Below, piece by piece: positions 43,070 to 56,800 of a DNA stretch of 64,000 nucleotides. The position numbers were made by a program, and so were the translations under genes. Within the stretch, counting starts at the first letter, position 1. Every line of letters starts with the position of its first letter. The stretch is from assembly GCA_917880885.1 (NCBI GenBank), contig OU862933.1, forward strand, positions 12,739,679 through 12,803,678, written 5' to 3'. This DNA is from Limnephilus marmoratus (taxonomy: Eukaryota > Arthropoda > Insecta > Trichoptera > Limnephilidae). Under the pieces are notes generated by a model, which was not told the DNA's origin, did not search any database, and saw only the letters and a list, made by a program, of their open reading frames with translations.

Positions 43070-44400
43070 TGTCAATTTGCGGGGAATTCCCTAAATTACG
43101 GGGAATCTTTAAGCTTTTTGAAGAACTGGGTATTTTGCGGGGAGAACCTTTTTGTGGGGAAAATACGGGGATTCTGGGCATTTCTTGATTATCCTACCAC
43201 TTTTATTATACTTTTATGGCAGCACCGTAGCATTTATTTATTAACAATAATATTAATAAAGGGAGAGGATTCCTGAAGTTCGGGACCCGAACTCCAAAAA
43301 TGACATATTGGAATCCGCAACTCCCAGTCTCTGTTAATTAAACAGTTATTGCTCATGTTACCATTTTCCAACGCTACCGTTGAGAGGAAATTCAGTGTGA
43401 TTAAAAATTTTAAAACAGAAATTGCCTATATACATATTCTGTGGTAGCAATGAAGACTACTCTAGAATGGATTAAGAAAGTAGAAGGAAGTTTGAAGTTT
43501 AATCCTTCAAACAAAATGTTAACCAAAAAATGGCATTAAATATCTTTTGATAATGTTAATTGCTAAATAAACATAACTTCTTGGTATAAATTATTGGTCT
43601 CAAATCAATTACCGAAAAGACATTTTTTTTAAATTGGTTAAAATTATGTTTTAACACTAAAATACAAATTTATCTCCTTTTCCTCGGCTAACTTTTTTTA
43701 GGTCTCGCTTAAATAATTGTGTTTTTCAGTTTCTTTTCCTAGTCATCCCTGACACACTGTACGTTGTGATTATATTTTTTATATTTTCTACTAACTATAC
43801 AATTTATTGGCACACCTCATTGAATATTTTTTACATACCTGTGTCATTATTTTTGCATCATGAGATCATTAGTTAGGGGCCATACATAAATTACGTCACA
43901 CGAATTTCATGACTTTTTACCCCCTTCCCCCATCCCTGTCACAAATCGTCACATTTGTGAGACCCGCTCCCCCCTAGTGCGACGTCACATATTTTGCAAT
44001 TTACATCTAAAAAAAGTTTTGCGTTTTAATAATTTAGATATTTACGTGTTACGTCACAGAGCTGATGACCCCCCATACCCCTCCCTCCTTGTCACACAAT
44101 GTCACACTTCTCTACTTCCCTCCTCCCCTTAAATGTGACTTAATTTATGGATGGCCCCATATTGGGTTGTAACCTATTTTTTTAATGTTTGTAATTACAT
44201 GTTTTGATCCTGTTAATGTTCCAAATAAAATAAAATAACGTAATAAATCTTAAAAAAACGTAAATTTCAATAGAATTGTGTATTATTTTGGAGGTAGAAT
44301 TATAAAGGAACTTGTGGGGAAATTGCGGGGAATTTGTTATTTAGTACTCCCCAATTAGGGAAATTTGAACATTTATTGTATTTTAGAACATAAGCATTGG
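43070..44400 (+). mobile_element. old hAT element with transposase scrap
   Basis: Ends CGGGGTTGTCAATTTGCGG and TTGGCAACCCAG are inverted. At 43352-43420 the plus strand reads LPFSNATVERKFSVIKNFKT, a hAT C-terminal motif. Internal GGGGAAxxTGCGGGG repeats occur at both ends. Confidence 0.5.
43873..44158. mobile_element. MITE with GGGGCCATxCATAAATTA ends
   Basis: GGGGCCATACATAAATTACG and the partner TAATTTATGGATGGCCCC are inverted, with GTCACA repeats inside. It is nested within the 43070-44400 hAT element. Confidence 0.65.
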
Positions 44401-44409
44401 CAACCCAGA

Positions 44410-44861
44410 CTTTAACCACAGATCAAAGAAGTAAAAAAGTTAATCGTTTTTGTTTGCCGAAACAGCTGACGCGCGGTAATTTCGTAAGTAAAAAGATGAG
44501 TAAACATTTTTAACTTGTGCAATTTTCATATTCCTTTGATTATTGTTTTAGGAATTTAAAAATATTGTTTAATTATCAAGTTGATTGTAAATTTTAATAT
44601 TGTAATAGTTTCGCTGTTTATATGGTTGTCTGTCAAAATCCGGCATTCGTCTTGGTTTGCACAACCTTGTTTATTTTTCTAATTCATGTAGATGTTTGTT
44701 GTCGCATTAAAAACTCAAGATAAAGTGTCTTTAATTAATATTAAAATTGTTTATCAAGTGGTAGATAGGAAAGCAACCGAGATAAGAACATAGGAGGCAT
44801 CTATTTCTGTCCATTGTTTCAGTTCATTGCTCGGAAGAAGTCAGTCGAGTAAACAACCAAA
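44410..44861 (+). promoter_or_regulatory. APEH: APEH upstream region and 5' leader
   Basis: Gene-free sequence directly before the APEH start. A short GC-richer patch (44460-44480) is the only CpG-containing stretch nearby. No TATA box can be fixed. An upstream ATG at 44496 opens a five-codon frame and could be a small uORF or outside the transcript. Confidence 0.35.
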
Positions 44862-44873
44862 ATGTCATCGCAG
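44862..44873 (+). CDS. APEH: APEH exon 1 (start codon)
   Basis: ATG-TCA-TCG-CAG followed by GTAAAA. The context aaaATG is suitable and the phase (0) matches exon 2. It is short, so confidence rests on the clean in-frame join to VDKVVSIFRT. Confidence 0.7.
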
Positions 44874-47800
44874 GTAAAACAATTATTATCAATTTGTTCA
44901 TAGATATATTTACAATAAAAAAATGTAAATCAGTATATCACAAACCCAGCATGATTGTTTTGGTGTAACATTTTGTTATTTATATTGCCTTTTTAAATTA
45001 GTTAAAAAGCTATCAGTATGTTAGAACTTTAAGATTTTATAACATGAAGCTCAAAAAACAAAGAGGTTAAAGAGCTCCAAAAAATTTCTGAACAATAGTA
45101 AGTTATGATACGGTATTTGTAATCATTGTCTTTCTACTGATTTGTAAACTTTTTATGTTCTATGTATTCTAATAATGATCTTTTGTCAGGACGATTATAA
45201 AAGTGTGTAGGTACTACTCCAAGCCTTTGTGCAAAATATAACATGTTATTTTTGTTTACACACGTTATATTATAATGTTATTATTTATGATATAATAAAG
45301 TGCCACTTTGGAGTAGAACAAAGAAATTAAAAAGTTACCTCTTCCAGTTATTGAAGATACGAGCTGAGTAGTCGTAAGAAAATTAGAAGTAAATTAGATT
45401 GCATTATGTTCAAAATTGCTTAATTTTTAGGTAGACAAAGTGGTGTCTATTTTCCGGACCCTTGCCCAGATCCCAGCCCTGACCTCGGCCAAAATCAGTA
45501 ACAACGGATTGACTGTTGGCTCCATCTGGTCCCAGCGGATCCTCGAGAGGAACAAGCCTACCAAAATATGCATAACGCAGACCCTCAACTCTCAGCTGGA
45601 GACCGTTGCCGAAGATCCTTTTGGAATAGATGTGTCTTCTGAGTGAGTCATATCTTTCATTTCTTTTTTTTACTTAATTCTTTTATCGTTACAATTTTTT
45701 TATTAGCCTGTTACAATTTTAGGGCTAGCCTGTTTTCCGAGTTTCCCCCCAATTTTTCATTGGTTCTGGAAAAATTGAACCTACTTTCATAATGGAACAA
45801 AATTATTGTTTGGTACCTACTTTCATAACGGAACAAAAAGTATTAATTATTTAGGTACTTTTTTTTCATTGATATAATATTTTAGAATAGCCGCCGATCA
45901 AGTACCTAATAAATTTTAGTCATTTTTAGTACAACTAAGTTTATTTTTGACGGTAACACTGAGTTCTTATTTTTTTCAAATGAATATGAAAGTTTGAAAA
46001 TTTAAAGATGGAAACATACTTGCGTGTCATGGCGTGTTGTGACGTGTTCTGTCGTGGTGTCGACTGCTCGCCACCGATTGCGCCAGAGCGGTGGTGGGGA
46101 GTATGATGCGACACGACACAACATGCAAATGTGTTTCTATGCCGCGTGGCTCGTGGCACATCATTAAATGAAGTGAACTAGCGGACGCTTGTTTCTGAAA
46201 AATGACTGATGAGCTTATTGAACTTGTACGTCAATGAAAGGTTTTATGTGATACAAAGTGTAAAGAGTTTAAGGATCATTTGATCAGAAATGCTGCTTGG
46301 GAAGAAATTGCTGAAATATTATATTGTATTATTATATTACTAATACACTTTTTATTATTTATGCATTAAACCGCTTACTCGTTAATACGGAAAACTTTTT
46401 ATCCAAACAGTTATATTTAGCTTTATTATTACGAAAAGTGAGTATTTATGTCGGGGGAGACCAAAAAACATGCAAAAAATATGCATTTAACATTTTAATT
46501 TTGTTAAAATTAATTCACTCGTGCGGTAACGCCATGTTTATTCATCGTTTTTTATTTTAACATTTCATCAATGCTGCCAATCATAGAAAAATATTTTTGC
46601 GTAAAACAAAGTGAATGCATCATTGACAAGTTTGTACCTGTATTTATAACAGTAGAAAATGTATTAAAGTAATGTATTAAAATAATTACACAAACCCGCT
46701 AGACAAACCCTGCGTAGCCAAACAAACCATTCAAAAACGTAGGCTGTTTTTTAAAGTAAAGATAACATACACAAGCCCGCGATGAAATGCGAGTTTATTC
46801 TAGAGAATTTATTTTAAAAGATTGGTACTTCCGACAAATGTCATATTTGATTGTCTATTAGTTAAAAAAGGAACATTCCGTATTATCCGTGCATCAAACT
46901 TCGACAACACGAACGTTCCGTATTATCTGTGAGGTGGACTAACTGCATATTTACCCACTTTTTAAAGTACTGATGGAATTTCTCTTCGTTACTCTCTAGT
47001 TCTTTTAACAAAACGATGGAATTCTCCTTTGTTCTGTCTCCCTCTGTTTATAGGGTGAACCTAGTATCTTCTTTTCTTTTTTTGGTCTCAAGAAGTTTCA
47101 TTGCTAAGAGAAATTGAAGATCTTCATCAAAATCACTATCCGAATCAGAATAAAACATTATGCACATTTAAATGCTGCAAAGGTTTCATATCTACTGTTC
47201 AGAAATAACGCCAGAGCACGCTACGACACGACACATTATTGTGCTCACTCTCCGTCACGACAGTAAGCACCACAACACGCCACGACACCCAAGTAAGGTT
47301 TGGTCAGTTTGGTGGGTTAGCAATGTTGGCATTTCTCTCTCTCTCTGGTTTCAATCCTGGGATTGGTTTGCAGCAATTTCCTCTATTCTTCTCTTCCATT
47401 CTTCCCTGTCTTGAGCGGCTCTTTTGAAGTCTGCATATGATGAGCAGCGCACATTCACCAGCAGGTCCTCCAGGTACTCTCGGCGTGGGCGTGAGTTTGC
47501 CTCTCGGTCATACCCTCCATTATGGCATGCAAGAGGCCTTCTTGTCGCATTACATGGCCGATCCATCTTGCACGCCTTTTGGACAAGGTCCTGAGCAGGT
47601 GCCTTCCTCCTTCGATTCTTTGGAGAACCTCCTCATTTGTAATGTGGTCTCTCCAGGAAATTCCTAATAGTCTTCTATAGGACCACATCTAAAAAGCCTC
47701 TAGTCTCTGTTTATCTCTTTCGGATAGGCACCATGTTTCGCAGCCGTACATCAAGATACTCCATACATAGGTCTTGATGAGGAGTATTCTCAGTTTTAGG

Positions 47801-50800
47801 TCTATATTATTCGATTCTATTATTTTCAACCTTTTATTGGCATTTATTATCAAATAAATGTGGTTTTTTTTTAGTAGGTACTGGTTCATTTATGGTAGGG
47901 TACATAAGTACATAGTTCATATAATTTCTACAGGTTGGAGTATCATTATAAGAGTTTAATATTTTTTTATGTTATGTTATATTTTATATGTTTGAAGATT
48001 GTTAAAATTTGTTTGGTTGAATCATGATCTCGTTTTGACAATTTATTGTACCTCCAAATAACAATTTATTGTACCCACTTAATGAATGCAAATGATTTCA
48101 GAATCATATCTGCCATTTCAATGCAAGAGAATCTCAGAGCCATAGTCAAAGAGCAAACAGATGCAAAGGATGTAAAGAAGCAGTATTTGGAAATTTGGAA
48201 GTACCGCCACCTGCAACACTGCATAGACCTACCTGCTCTGGAAATCCATGGAGATGTTTATGCCGATAGTAAGTTGTGACATTTAAATACCATATAATAT
48301 TATGTACCTACTATAAAAGTATCTACAAACTTATACATGGTTTAAAACAAAATAGTAACGGAAACACCTATGGTCTTACTAAAAAAAAATCACTTCCCAA
48401 CCGTTAAACGGTGTTTTAGTTACACATTGTATAAAGACCGTGCAATTACAAATTCAATTGTTAAATAAGAAATATATTATTCAAACGGGCAACACCAAAG
48501 TGTTCGATACATTTTTAGATTTTCACGGCCAAAAGTATTTTCGTTATTTGTTTTCGGGGTGTTATGCCGTGTTGCGCTACCTCCTTCTTTACCCAACGTT
48601 TCGGACAGCGTTGTAGTGTTCATCATCAGGGCAGATCCGGCGGATGTGTAATTGTTAGTGGTGAAATGTGTGCTTATTTACTTGGAAGCGATACCGTGAT
48701 GCCAGCTCCACTACACTATGAGCTGGTATTACAGTATACTTCAAAAGTGTTCGGTCCAAAAGGTGCGTACGCAGTTGTGATTATTTTGATCGCGCACTGG
48801 CTACGAGCAAGGTACACCCGTTGGTGATGGGTTATAGATGTTTATATTCGTAACTTCTTTGTGAATCGTGAGTTTTATTTGCATATTTTAATATATTTAT
48901 AACTTATTTGTTTTAGTAAAGTTTTTAGTTTTAGTAAAGAAATAATACAGTAATTGCATGTTGTGAATTGAACTTTCATGCTGTCAGAAAATGGAGATAT
49001 CCTATTAATTATTTAATACTAATTTATTTATTAATATTGAAACAAATTAAATTAATTCTTAGAAATTAAAAAAAAAATACTATAAGATGGCAATGCATAC
49101 AACTATTTACCTAAAAAGAAATATTTTTTCGAGAGGCTTAAATTATGGCGGCCCGGAGGGAAGGCCTTCTAAGCTAGCGGCCCTAAATTAAAGCAGCTCT
49201 GAGGGAATGGGTTAATATGGGTAAAAATTCTGTGCCGAAATTGTTTGACGGAGTTGTGGGAAAGCAAATGTAAGGTAATACAAGAAATGACGGGAAAAAA
49301 CAAAAACCATACACTCTCCAAGTTAAGCCAAGTTCCAGACACTCAATAATCGACAAAATAAAAAAAATAATGCTGTGAATAATTACAACAAAAATTTCTA
49401 TGGATATGAGTTAAGATTTCACGGCGAAAAGTATTTTCATGATTTATTTTTGGAGTAGCGCAGCATGGCATAATACTCCAAAAATAAATCATGTAAAATT
49501 TTCTTTTGTCAATTTTTTTTTTAATTAATATGTGTCCTATTTTTTCTCTTTGTCTTAACGGGATGATTCATTTGATTACGTAACAATATTAGATAATTCA
49601 TTGTTTAGTTATTATTACATTATTATCTAATACATTTTATTATGATAATAAATCTTACTGTTTATTGTTCTGAATCTAAACAAGATTAAATCATAGATGA
49701 CCTCATTGATGTCTATAGTTTGTTTCTACTCAGTATCGTCTCAACCATAGATAATAGAAACAAAGGGATTTATGGCATGGATGCTGCACAGACTAGCAAA
49801 GTGTCAGAGTGCATGAAAGTTATGCATTTGGTGTGTAGGTTAAGGCGGGCGATGCTGTGTGTAAATTCACTTTACAGTATATGGGTGAACAATGTTGGTG
49901 ACACTTTTGTATATGCGGTTTCATATTCCTTCTATCTTAAGGAGCACGCATTCGTTGACATTGCCGACCCTTTAAGACCTCACCCATTATGTGTGCACAA
50001 TGGCTGTGGGAGCACCTTGTCCTATTGATAGAGGACCACAAAATTTGTGAGGCAATGAAAACCCAGGCTATCTCTCAGTAGTCTGTTTGTGATGTGCATT
50101 TCTCACATCAGCCGATGGCCACACAAGTTTCCACCTATCTTCTGGAGTGAGAGCTAACTGGAGGAGCCTCTCTTGTTTCATACTAAATTTATTCTTGATA
50201 TCCAGGGGGGTCCGTAGAGACTTCATTAACAAGAGGTGGTTAATTGAAGTCAGTAACAAGAGGTGGTTAATTAAAGTTAGTAACAAGAGGTGTTTAATTG
50301 AAGTCAGTGACAAGAGGTGCTTAATTGGAGTCAGTAACAAGAGGTGGTTAATTGAAGTCAGTAACAAGAGGTAGTTAATTGAAGTCAGTAACAAAAGGTG
50401 GTTAATTGAAGTCAATAACAAGAAGCGGTTAATTGAAGTCAGTAACAAGAGGTGGTTAATTGAAGTCAGTAATAAGAGGCGGTTAATTGAAGTCAGTAAC
50501 AAAAGGTGGTTAATTGAAGTCAATAACAAGAAGCGGTTAATTGAAGTCAGTAACAAGAGGTGGTTAATTGAAGTGAGTAACAAGAGGTGGTTAATTGAAG
50601 TCAGTAACAAGAGGTGGTTAATTAAAGTTAGTAACAAGAGGTGTTTAATTGAAGTCAGTGACAAGAGGTGCTTAATTGGAGTCAGTAACAAGAGGTGGTT
50701 AATTGAAGGCAGTAACAAGAGGTGGTTAATTGAAGTCAGTAACAAAAGGTGGTTAATTGAAGTCAATAACAAGAAGCGGTTAATTGAAGTCAGTAACAAG

Positions 50801-53800
50801 AGGTGGTTAATTGAAGTCAGTAATAAGAGGCGGTTAATTGAAGTCCGTAACAAAAGGTGGTTAATTGAAGTCAATAACAAGAAGCGGTTAATTGAAGTCA
50901 GTAACAAGAGGTGGTTAATTGAATTCAGTAACAAGGGATGGTTAATTCAAGTCAGTAAGGGGACGACGGGGCAATACGAAGGCACTGAAAAAATAATTTG
51001 GTATTTATAATAAAATGGTTTTAATATTTATAATTTCAGCTGAGTTTGGGGTCTTAAACTGGGACAAAGAAGAAAAACGTTTGCTGTACGTTGCGGAAAA
51101 GAAACTTCCAAAGTCGGAGCCATTTTACAAGAGACAATCTGTTAAAAGTAAATCCAAGAATAACAAAGACGATGAAACTCCAACAAAGGTTTTTATTCTT
51201 ATAAATATTTTCAATTCGTATCCCCTTTCGACTTGATGGCAATTCACATTTATTTAATTTAAAAATAACTCATTATTGCAAAAAATATCTGAAAAAATAA
51301 AACCATAAAACAGTGGAACCCCCTTATAAGGTACACACAAAGAAATTTCCATGCTATTTTTTCAGCCCTTGAACACAAATGAAAATATTACCAAATTCAC
51401 CACAAGTAATTTGTTTTTCCGATCCCTTGGAAAACCTTATAAGAATGTTTCGCTGTATCTATGTAAAATGTAAGTGTAAAAAATGTTCTATTTTTCCCTA
51501 AACCGTATTACATACTTGTAATTATTTTTTTATTTATTTAAGGGTAATGAATATGCATACAAACAAGAATGGGGCGAACAACTGGTGGGCAAACACCTCT
51601 CCTCCATTATCATTTGCCAACTTGAAACTGAAACATTTACTGTGGTTGATTGGCTGTCTCCAAGTTGGTGCCCGGGACAAGTGAGTCAAATTTAAATTTT
51701 TGTATTTTATCATAAGCTAAAAATTATTTGTATTTACCAATAACTAAATAAAATACCGGGAGGATTTAGCATACCATTAAAACATTCTGTACAAATGGTT
51801 ATACAAAAATAAGATGGAACCAATATTTATTACTTATCATATAAACTGAATAACCATTGAAACAATTTGAATGTAATGCCATTTTTATATAACTGTTTGC
51901 CTCCAATTATGTTTGATCGCCAATATTTTGTTTTTTCATTAATATTTACTAATTAAATTTTGGCGATTTGCTTGAGTGGTTAATAATTATTTAACAAAAG
52001 AAATATTTAATTAATACGTGTTCCAAAGTGATAGATACTCTCAGTATCGCCCTGGTAAAGGACCACCATCCAGAATCGAAACATTGCTTGTAATGGTTTT
52101 AGCCATGTTTGGTGACCAGATCTGAATATTCAGGTACTTCCCAGCCTTCCTCTTCCCCATCTCCTACCCTTCCCCACTCCCTTCAGCCTCACAACACACC
52201 CTGATTGGGAAAAGTCCAAAGTCCCACTGTCTCCGGACATTTAGGAGCAGTCAGGGCTCTTGTTCAGTAGTCACATAACAAAGGGTTTAACATCAAAATA
52301 TTAAACGATTTTCCACTCTTCTTGTAGGTGTTGTGGTCTCCAGATTCTGAATCCATCGTGGGAGTGGCTTTGGAAACTGAACCCAGAAGACTAGGACTGA
52401 TCTTCTGCACAAACCGTCCCGGCTACATATTCAGCACCACCCTCGATGGAACTATCAGTGAGTACAATATCATCCTTTTCAAACAAACACCCCTTTTATA
52501 TATTAAAATTTACTCAACCTATTCAGCTGCTAAAGGCATACTTATACTGTATTATATATTTCCACAGACCAAGAAAACCATAGACAAACCCAAGACACCC
52601 TCATGGGTGAAGGGTATAAACGAAGTGCGCCGAGTGGGTTTGACGTGTACGTCTCCTTTTCAATGATTTGTCAATAAATGAATCTGAGAGTTCAGGCAAC
52701 TCTCATTGTACTAACACTATTTAATATTGGAAAATAAAATCTGCTTACTAATTACTACATAGTCCTTTTTACAATGGTGTGCGCATTGCTTGCTTCATAA
52801 TAAACATACTTGAGAATCCCATATCGGCCGAAAAAGGTTCGCCTTATTTCCAAATTTGAATATTTTGTTACAATTTTTAGTTAGACATTTTTACAAATTT
52901 GTTATAATTTACTCGCCTCACTCATTGTGTAACTACACAACCCGATTTGAGAATACTTTAGACGGTACGGTTAAAAAAGAACATTCAGATCTTGTGCTGA
53001 AAAATCCCACAATGGACTGCACTGCAAACCGTTATCTTACTTTGTCTGCTCCTGACGGTGGTCGTGGTTGATTCAAGAAATGTTGGAACCTTCCCGGTGC
53101 CAAAATGATGGTCACATGGTTTGCCTCCAGCTCGTTGAAATGATGCTCGGATTTTGCATTCCATTTCTACCATTTTCTTTCTCTGTGGCATTTTCTGAAT
53201 AAATTTAATCAGCATTTTTAAAAAACTAACTGATGTAAAAGTGTTAATTTTCCTAATAATAGCAAGCAAAAGGCATCTTTCTGCTTGTAACGAGCCGTGG
53301 ATTTAAGTTAAAATAAGTTTTGTCACAATCTTTATGCTCAATGATGGCTTTCTGTACAGCAAGATGAATTGAAGATGAAACTTAACAAACACATTTTGCA
53401 GCTCTGCATGTGCAAAACAGTTTGCAGCCCTGCATGTGCGATATTGCGACATTGAACTAGTAAATGAATAAGTATATTTGAGGGTGACTGTTGATAACAA
53501 TCTCATATGGGACACACAAATAAACAAAACTTGTAAACGGCTGAGGGCGATAGTGGGTAGGCTGTGTAAACTGAAATGTTTCGTTCCGGTGAATATTTTA
53601 AAAATTATTTACTTATCAAATGTTATGAAACATTTAATTACATTTCATCACAATTAAGTCTAGTCACGTACCTCTTATTTTTTCAATATTTGTTTGGTTT
53701 AAAACGCCAGTTGATTTTTCTTTAAATATAGAACTTTGGGCCATTCAATTATTTTTGAAATCAGAGGTTATAAAAAGTCATTTTTTCCTTAGAGCTGGGC

Positions 53801-56800
53801 ACTTTATTTGGGAAGCAGTCTAGAGAGGTGGACTCCTTTTTGAAAGGGTCACTGTATATTTTCCGAGTTTATTTATAATGCAGTTTCATTAAAATATATT
53901 GATATTTGTTGAAAAACTTACGGAATGTAAAATTATATCCCGTGTGTTTTGCTACCTACAAGTTTAAATGGCGTGAAACCGAAACATTCTATAAAGAATT
54001 TAACTGACCGGGATTCAACAGTATTTTCCTGCAGTGGAAGGAATTTAAATAAAAATAATATTTTACAAACTCGGAAATTTCTTCGTTGTAACCGTCTGTC
54101 GGACATATTTGGAGAATAATTAAAATAAACTTGAAGAACCATCAATTATATGCATGGAAAGCAGCTAATTTGACCATGGCATTGGTCTTGATCTGGTACT
54201 GGCTCAATATTTAAAGACGAATGAAGTACAACAGCAAAGCAGAGAGCATCATTCAACATTCCTTGTTGATATCGGACTTAAGTATAAATTTAGCTAGAAT
54301 AGATTTTTGGTTGATCCTTGGGTGAGTGTTACATTATTATAATTTTTAATTGTTCTTGGTTAACTGGATTTTATTTGTTATATTTTAAATATATTATCAA
54401 CTCTGTTATATGAATACTGTCTTTCTTTTCATTATTAAAAGTCTTAATTGATCATAAAGTATTTAATCCCCAAGGCCCTGACAGAGAATTATGCTTTACC
54501 GTCTGTTAGCCTGGTTTATCAACCAGTGGCGCCCTTAAATAAAGCTAGCAGATACAATCATACATTACTCACATACCTTTCAATCTCAAATTTAACCCGA
54601 AACTATTCCCACAATTACACTTAACATTTGACACACTCTTTTCTAAGTAACACACTCGCAGAGTCAACTTTACGGTATGGATTAACCACTTGGGGACATG
54701 CTTGCAAAACTAATTTAAACCACCTACAATCAGTTCAAAATTCAATGGTTAAATTACTATTTCAAAAACATATTTTTTCACAGAGAGAGAAACATATCAT
54801 TGTTGTATAAGAATTTAACTATATTACCTATGCCAGGCCCTATTATGGTATAAAATATTGACTCAGCATATATCTGAGTCTGAATATAAGAGGGAAGTGG
54901 AACTTAAACACGATACTAGATTCAAAGAATGAAGGAATGCTTGTTCCAAAATATAACAATAACTACGGACGGCAAAACCTGGAATATAATGTGCCCAAAA
55001 TATTTAACATGTAATATAAAAAATTGCGATTCTACAAATAGATTGAGATATATTATGCTGAAAATATGGTTACTAAATAGAGATGGTTTATATTAAGTCT
55101 ATGTGTTAATTGTGACAATCTGTATAGTTTTAGTAATATTCTTATCTATGTGTAATTAAATTGTAATTGAGGATTAACATCCCATTGGAAAACTGCTTTA
55201 TTGCGATTTAACGGGATTGTACTTTCAAAAAACAATAAAAAATTAAAAAACCTCAGCACCCTTGAGGTGATTTTTCTCAAAAACGGCGCTATACAAGTCA
55301 TCCAAATATTATTATTATTAACTTGATGTACAACTACACATCATGTACAACTGTACATAAAGTTTTGTTAAGTTTCATCTTCCAATTTTATGATGCTGTG
55401 CTTTTCTGGCTTCCTATTGGCTAACCAAATTTACTAATTACATCACACAATTTGAAAGTTAATTTTGAGCTCTGTGTTATTTTGGAGGAAAGTATAAATT
55501 AAAATGACTAGACTTTCAAGCGAGGCAACATCTTAAAGTAACCTTTCCCAATTTTACCTATTATTGAAGTGAAAACTTCTTTAGCGACGTTGTGATTTGA
55601 AACTTGATGAAACGAAAAGTAGCAACACTAAAAAGAGACAAACATCTATAGATTTTAGCCTGCGAGTTACTATAATCAGTCTCCTCTTTGTGCAGTGCTT
55701 CATGGCCTCCCCACTCTTGTCTACTTTAGTTTTCTGAAAGTTTCACTTCTACCACTGTGAATTGCACACTCTGCTTTTTTTAATGAGTTCCATTTTATTG
55801 GGTTACTGAAATTATTTATAGGTGAGCCATATCTGTTTTAAAATTTTGTATGAGACGCCTCATCTATGGTGAAGACGCTCGCCAAGTAAGAGGCCACCAT
55901 TCAGAAATGAAACATTGCTTGATTTGGCTTTAGCTATATTGAGAGACCAGATCGGAATGGCCCGGTAATTTTCAGTCTCCCTCTTCTCATTTTCACATCT
56001 CTTATGTTTTCTTTATTATGAAAATTTGTGACTAAAAATGAACAATTATGTCATGGTTTTCCAGCCAAAATATCTGGCGAGGGAAATGCGGTGAGGTCAC
56101 CTCGCTTCAGCAGCAATGGAGACTTCCTGGTCTGGCTGCAGCGGCCGGTGGGAGGGCCGCACCACGCCTGCCACCAGATCGTTAAGACCGCATGGCCCTT
56201 GGAAGACACCGTAAGTCATTAAACTTTGTTTCTTTTTTCCCCCTGTCTTATTCAGGTCGGGGACCATCGCCTCGACAAGGCTCCTCCAGGAGTGGCTGCA
56301 GTTACTTCTCCCAACTTTGCGGCAGTTCACTGGATATTTTCCCTCTGGAATCGCACTCAGTATTTTCAGTGGAGTTTATTCTAGGATTCGCAGTATGTGA
56401 CCAAGCCACCTTAATTGTTACTTTTCTTTGAAGAGTAGCAGGAATTCGATGTTAAGTCCATCTCAACTCCTCTTAAAAATCTCATTTCAACTGCTTGAAC
56501 CCTGGAATGTATGTATTTAATAATAATATGATAATTGTAATTTAATTTCTTCTAATTGTAATTTTTTTTATAGCCGAAAGTGGAGACAGTAATTGACTTT
56601 GTGGAAGTAGCAATTCCCATTGAAGGTGGAAAATCCTTCACTGGAGTGTACGCCCTAGGATTTTCGAAGAGATGCTTCTCCTCGGATGGGAAGAGACTAT
56701 TGTTCTCCACTCCCCAAAAGACGGAAGTCAGGAGTTATGTGGTAGACATTGGTAGGTAAAAAATATTATTAAATTAAAATATACATAGAAAAATGAAATA

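Noticed and set aside
50068..50934. Longest open frame of the window (288 codons, minus strand), and a plus-strand frame of 145 codons over the same DNA
   Set aside because: Both are products of a 27-bp tandem repeat, divisible by three; no homology and no start or splice context.
50222..50965. CRISPR-like regular repeat array
   Set aside because: Units are contiguous with no unique spacers, in an intron of a eukaryotic gene; it is a minisatellite.
52565..52660. Possible extra APEH exon after a TTCCACAG acceptor
   Set aside because: The frame demanded by exon 6 gives a sequence without resemblance to APEH, and exon 7 at 56065 continues the protein directly in phase.
52930..52990. RFENTLDGTVKKEHS, similar to the end of exon 6 (STTLDGTIS)
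   Set aside because: Only a few residues match, no splice sites fit, and the rest of the exon is missing; likely chance.
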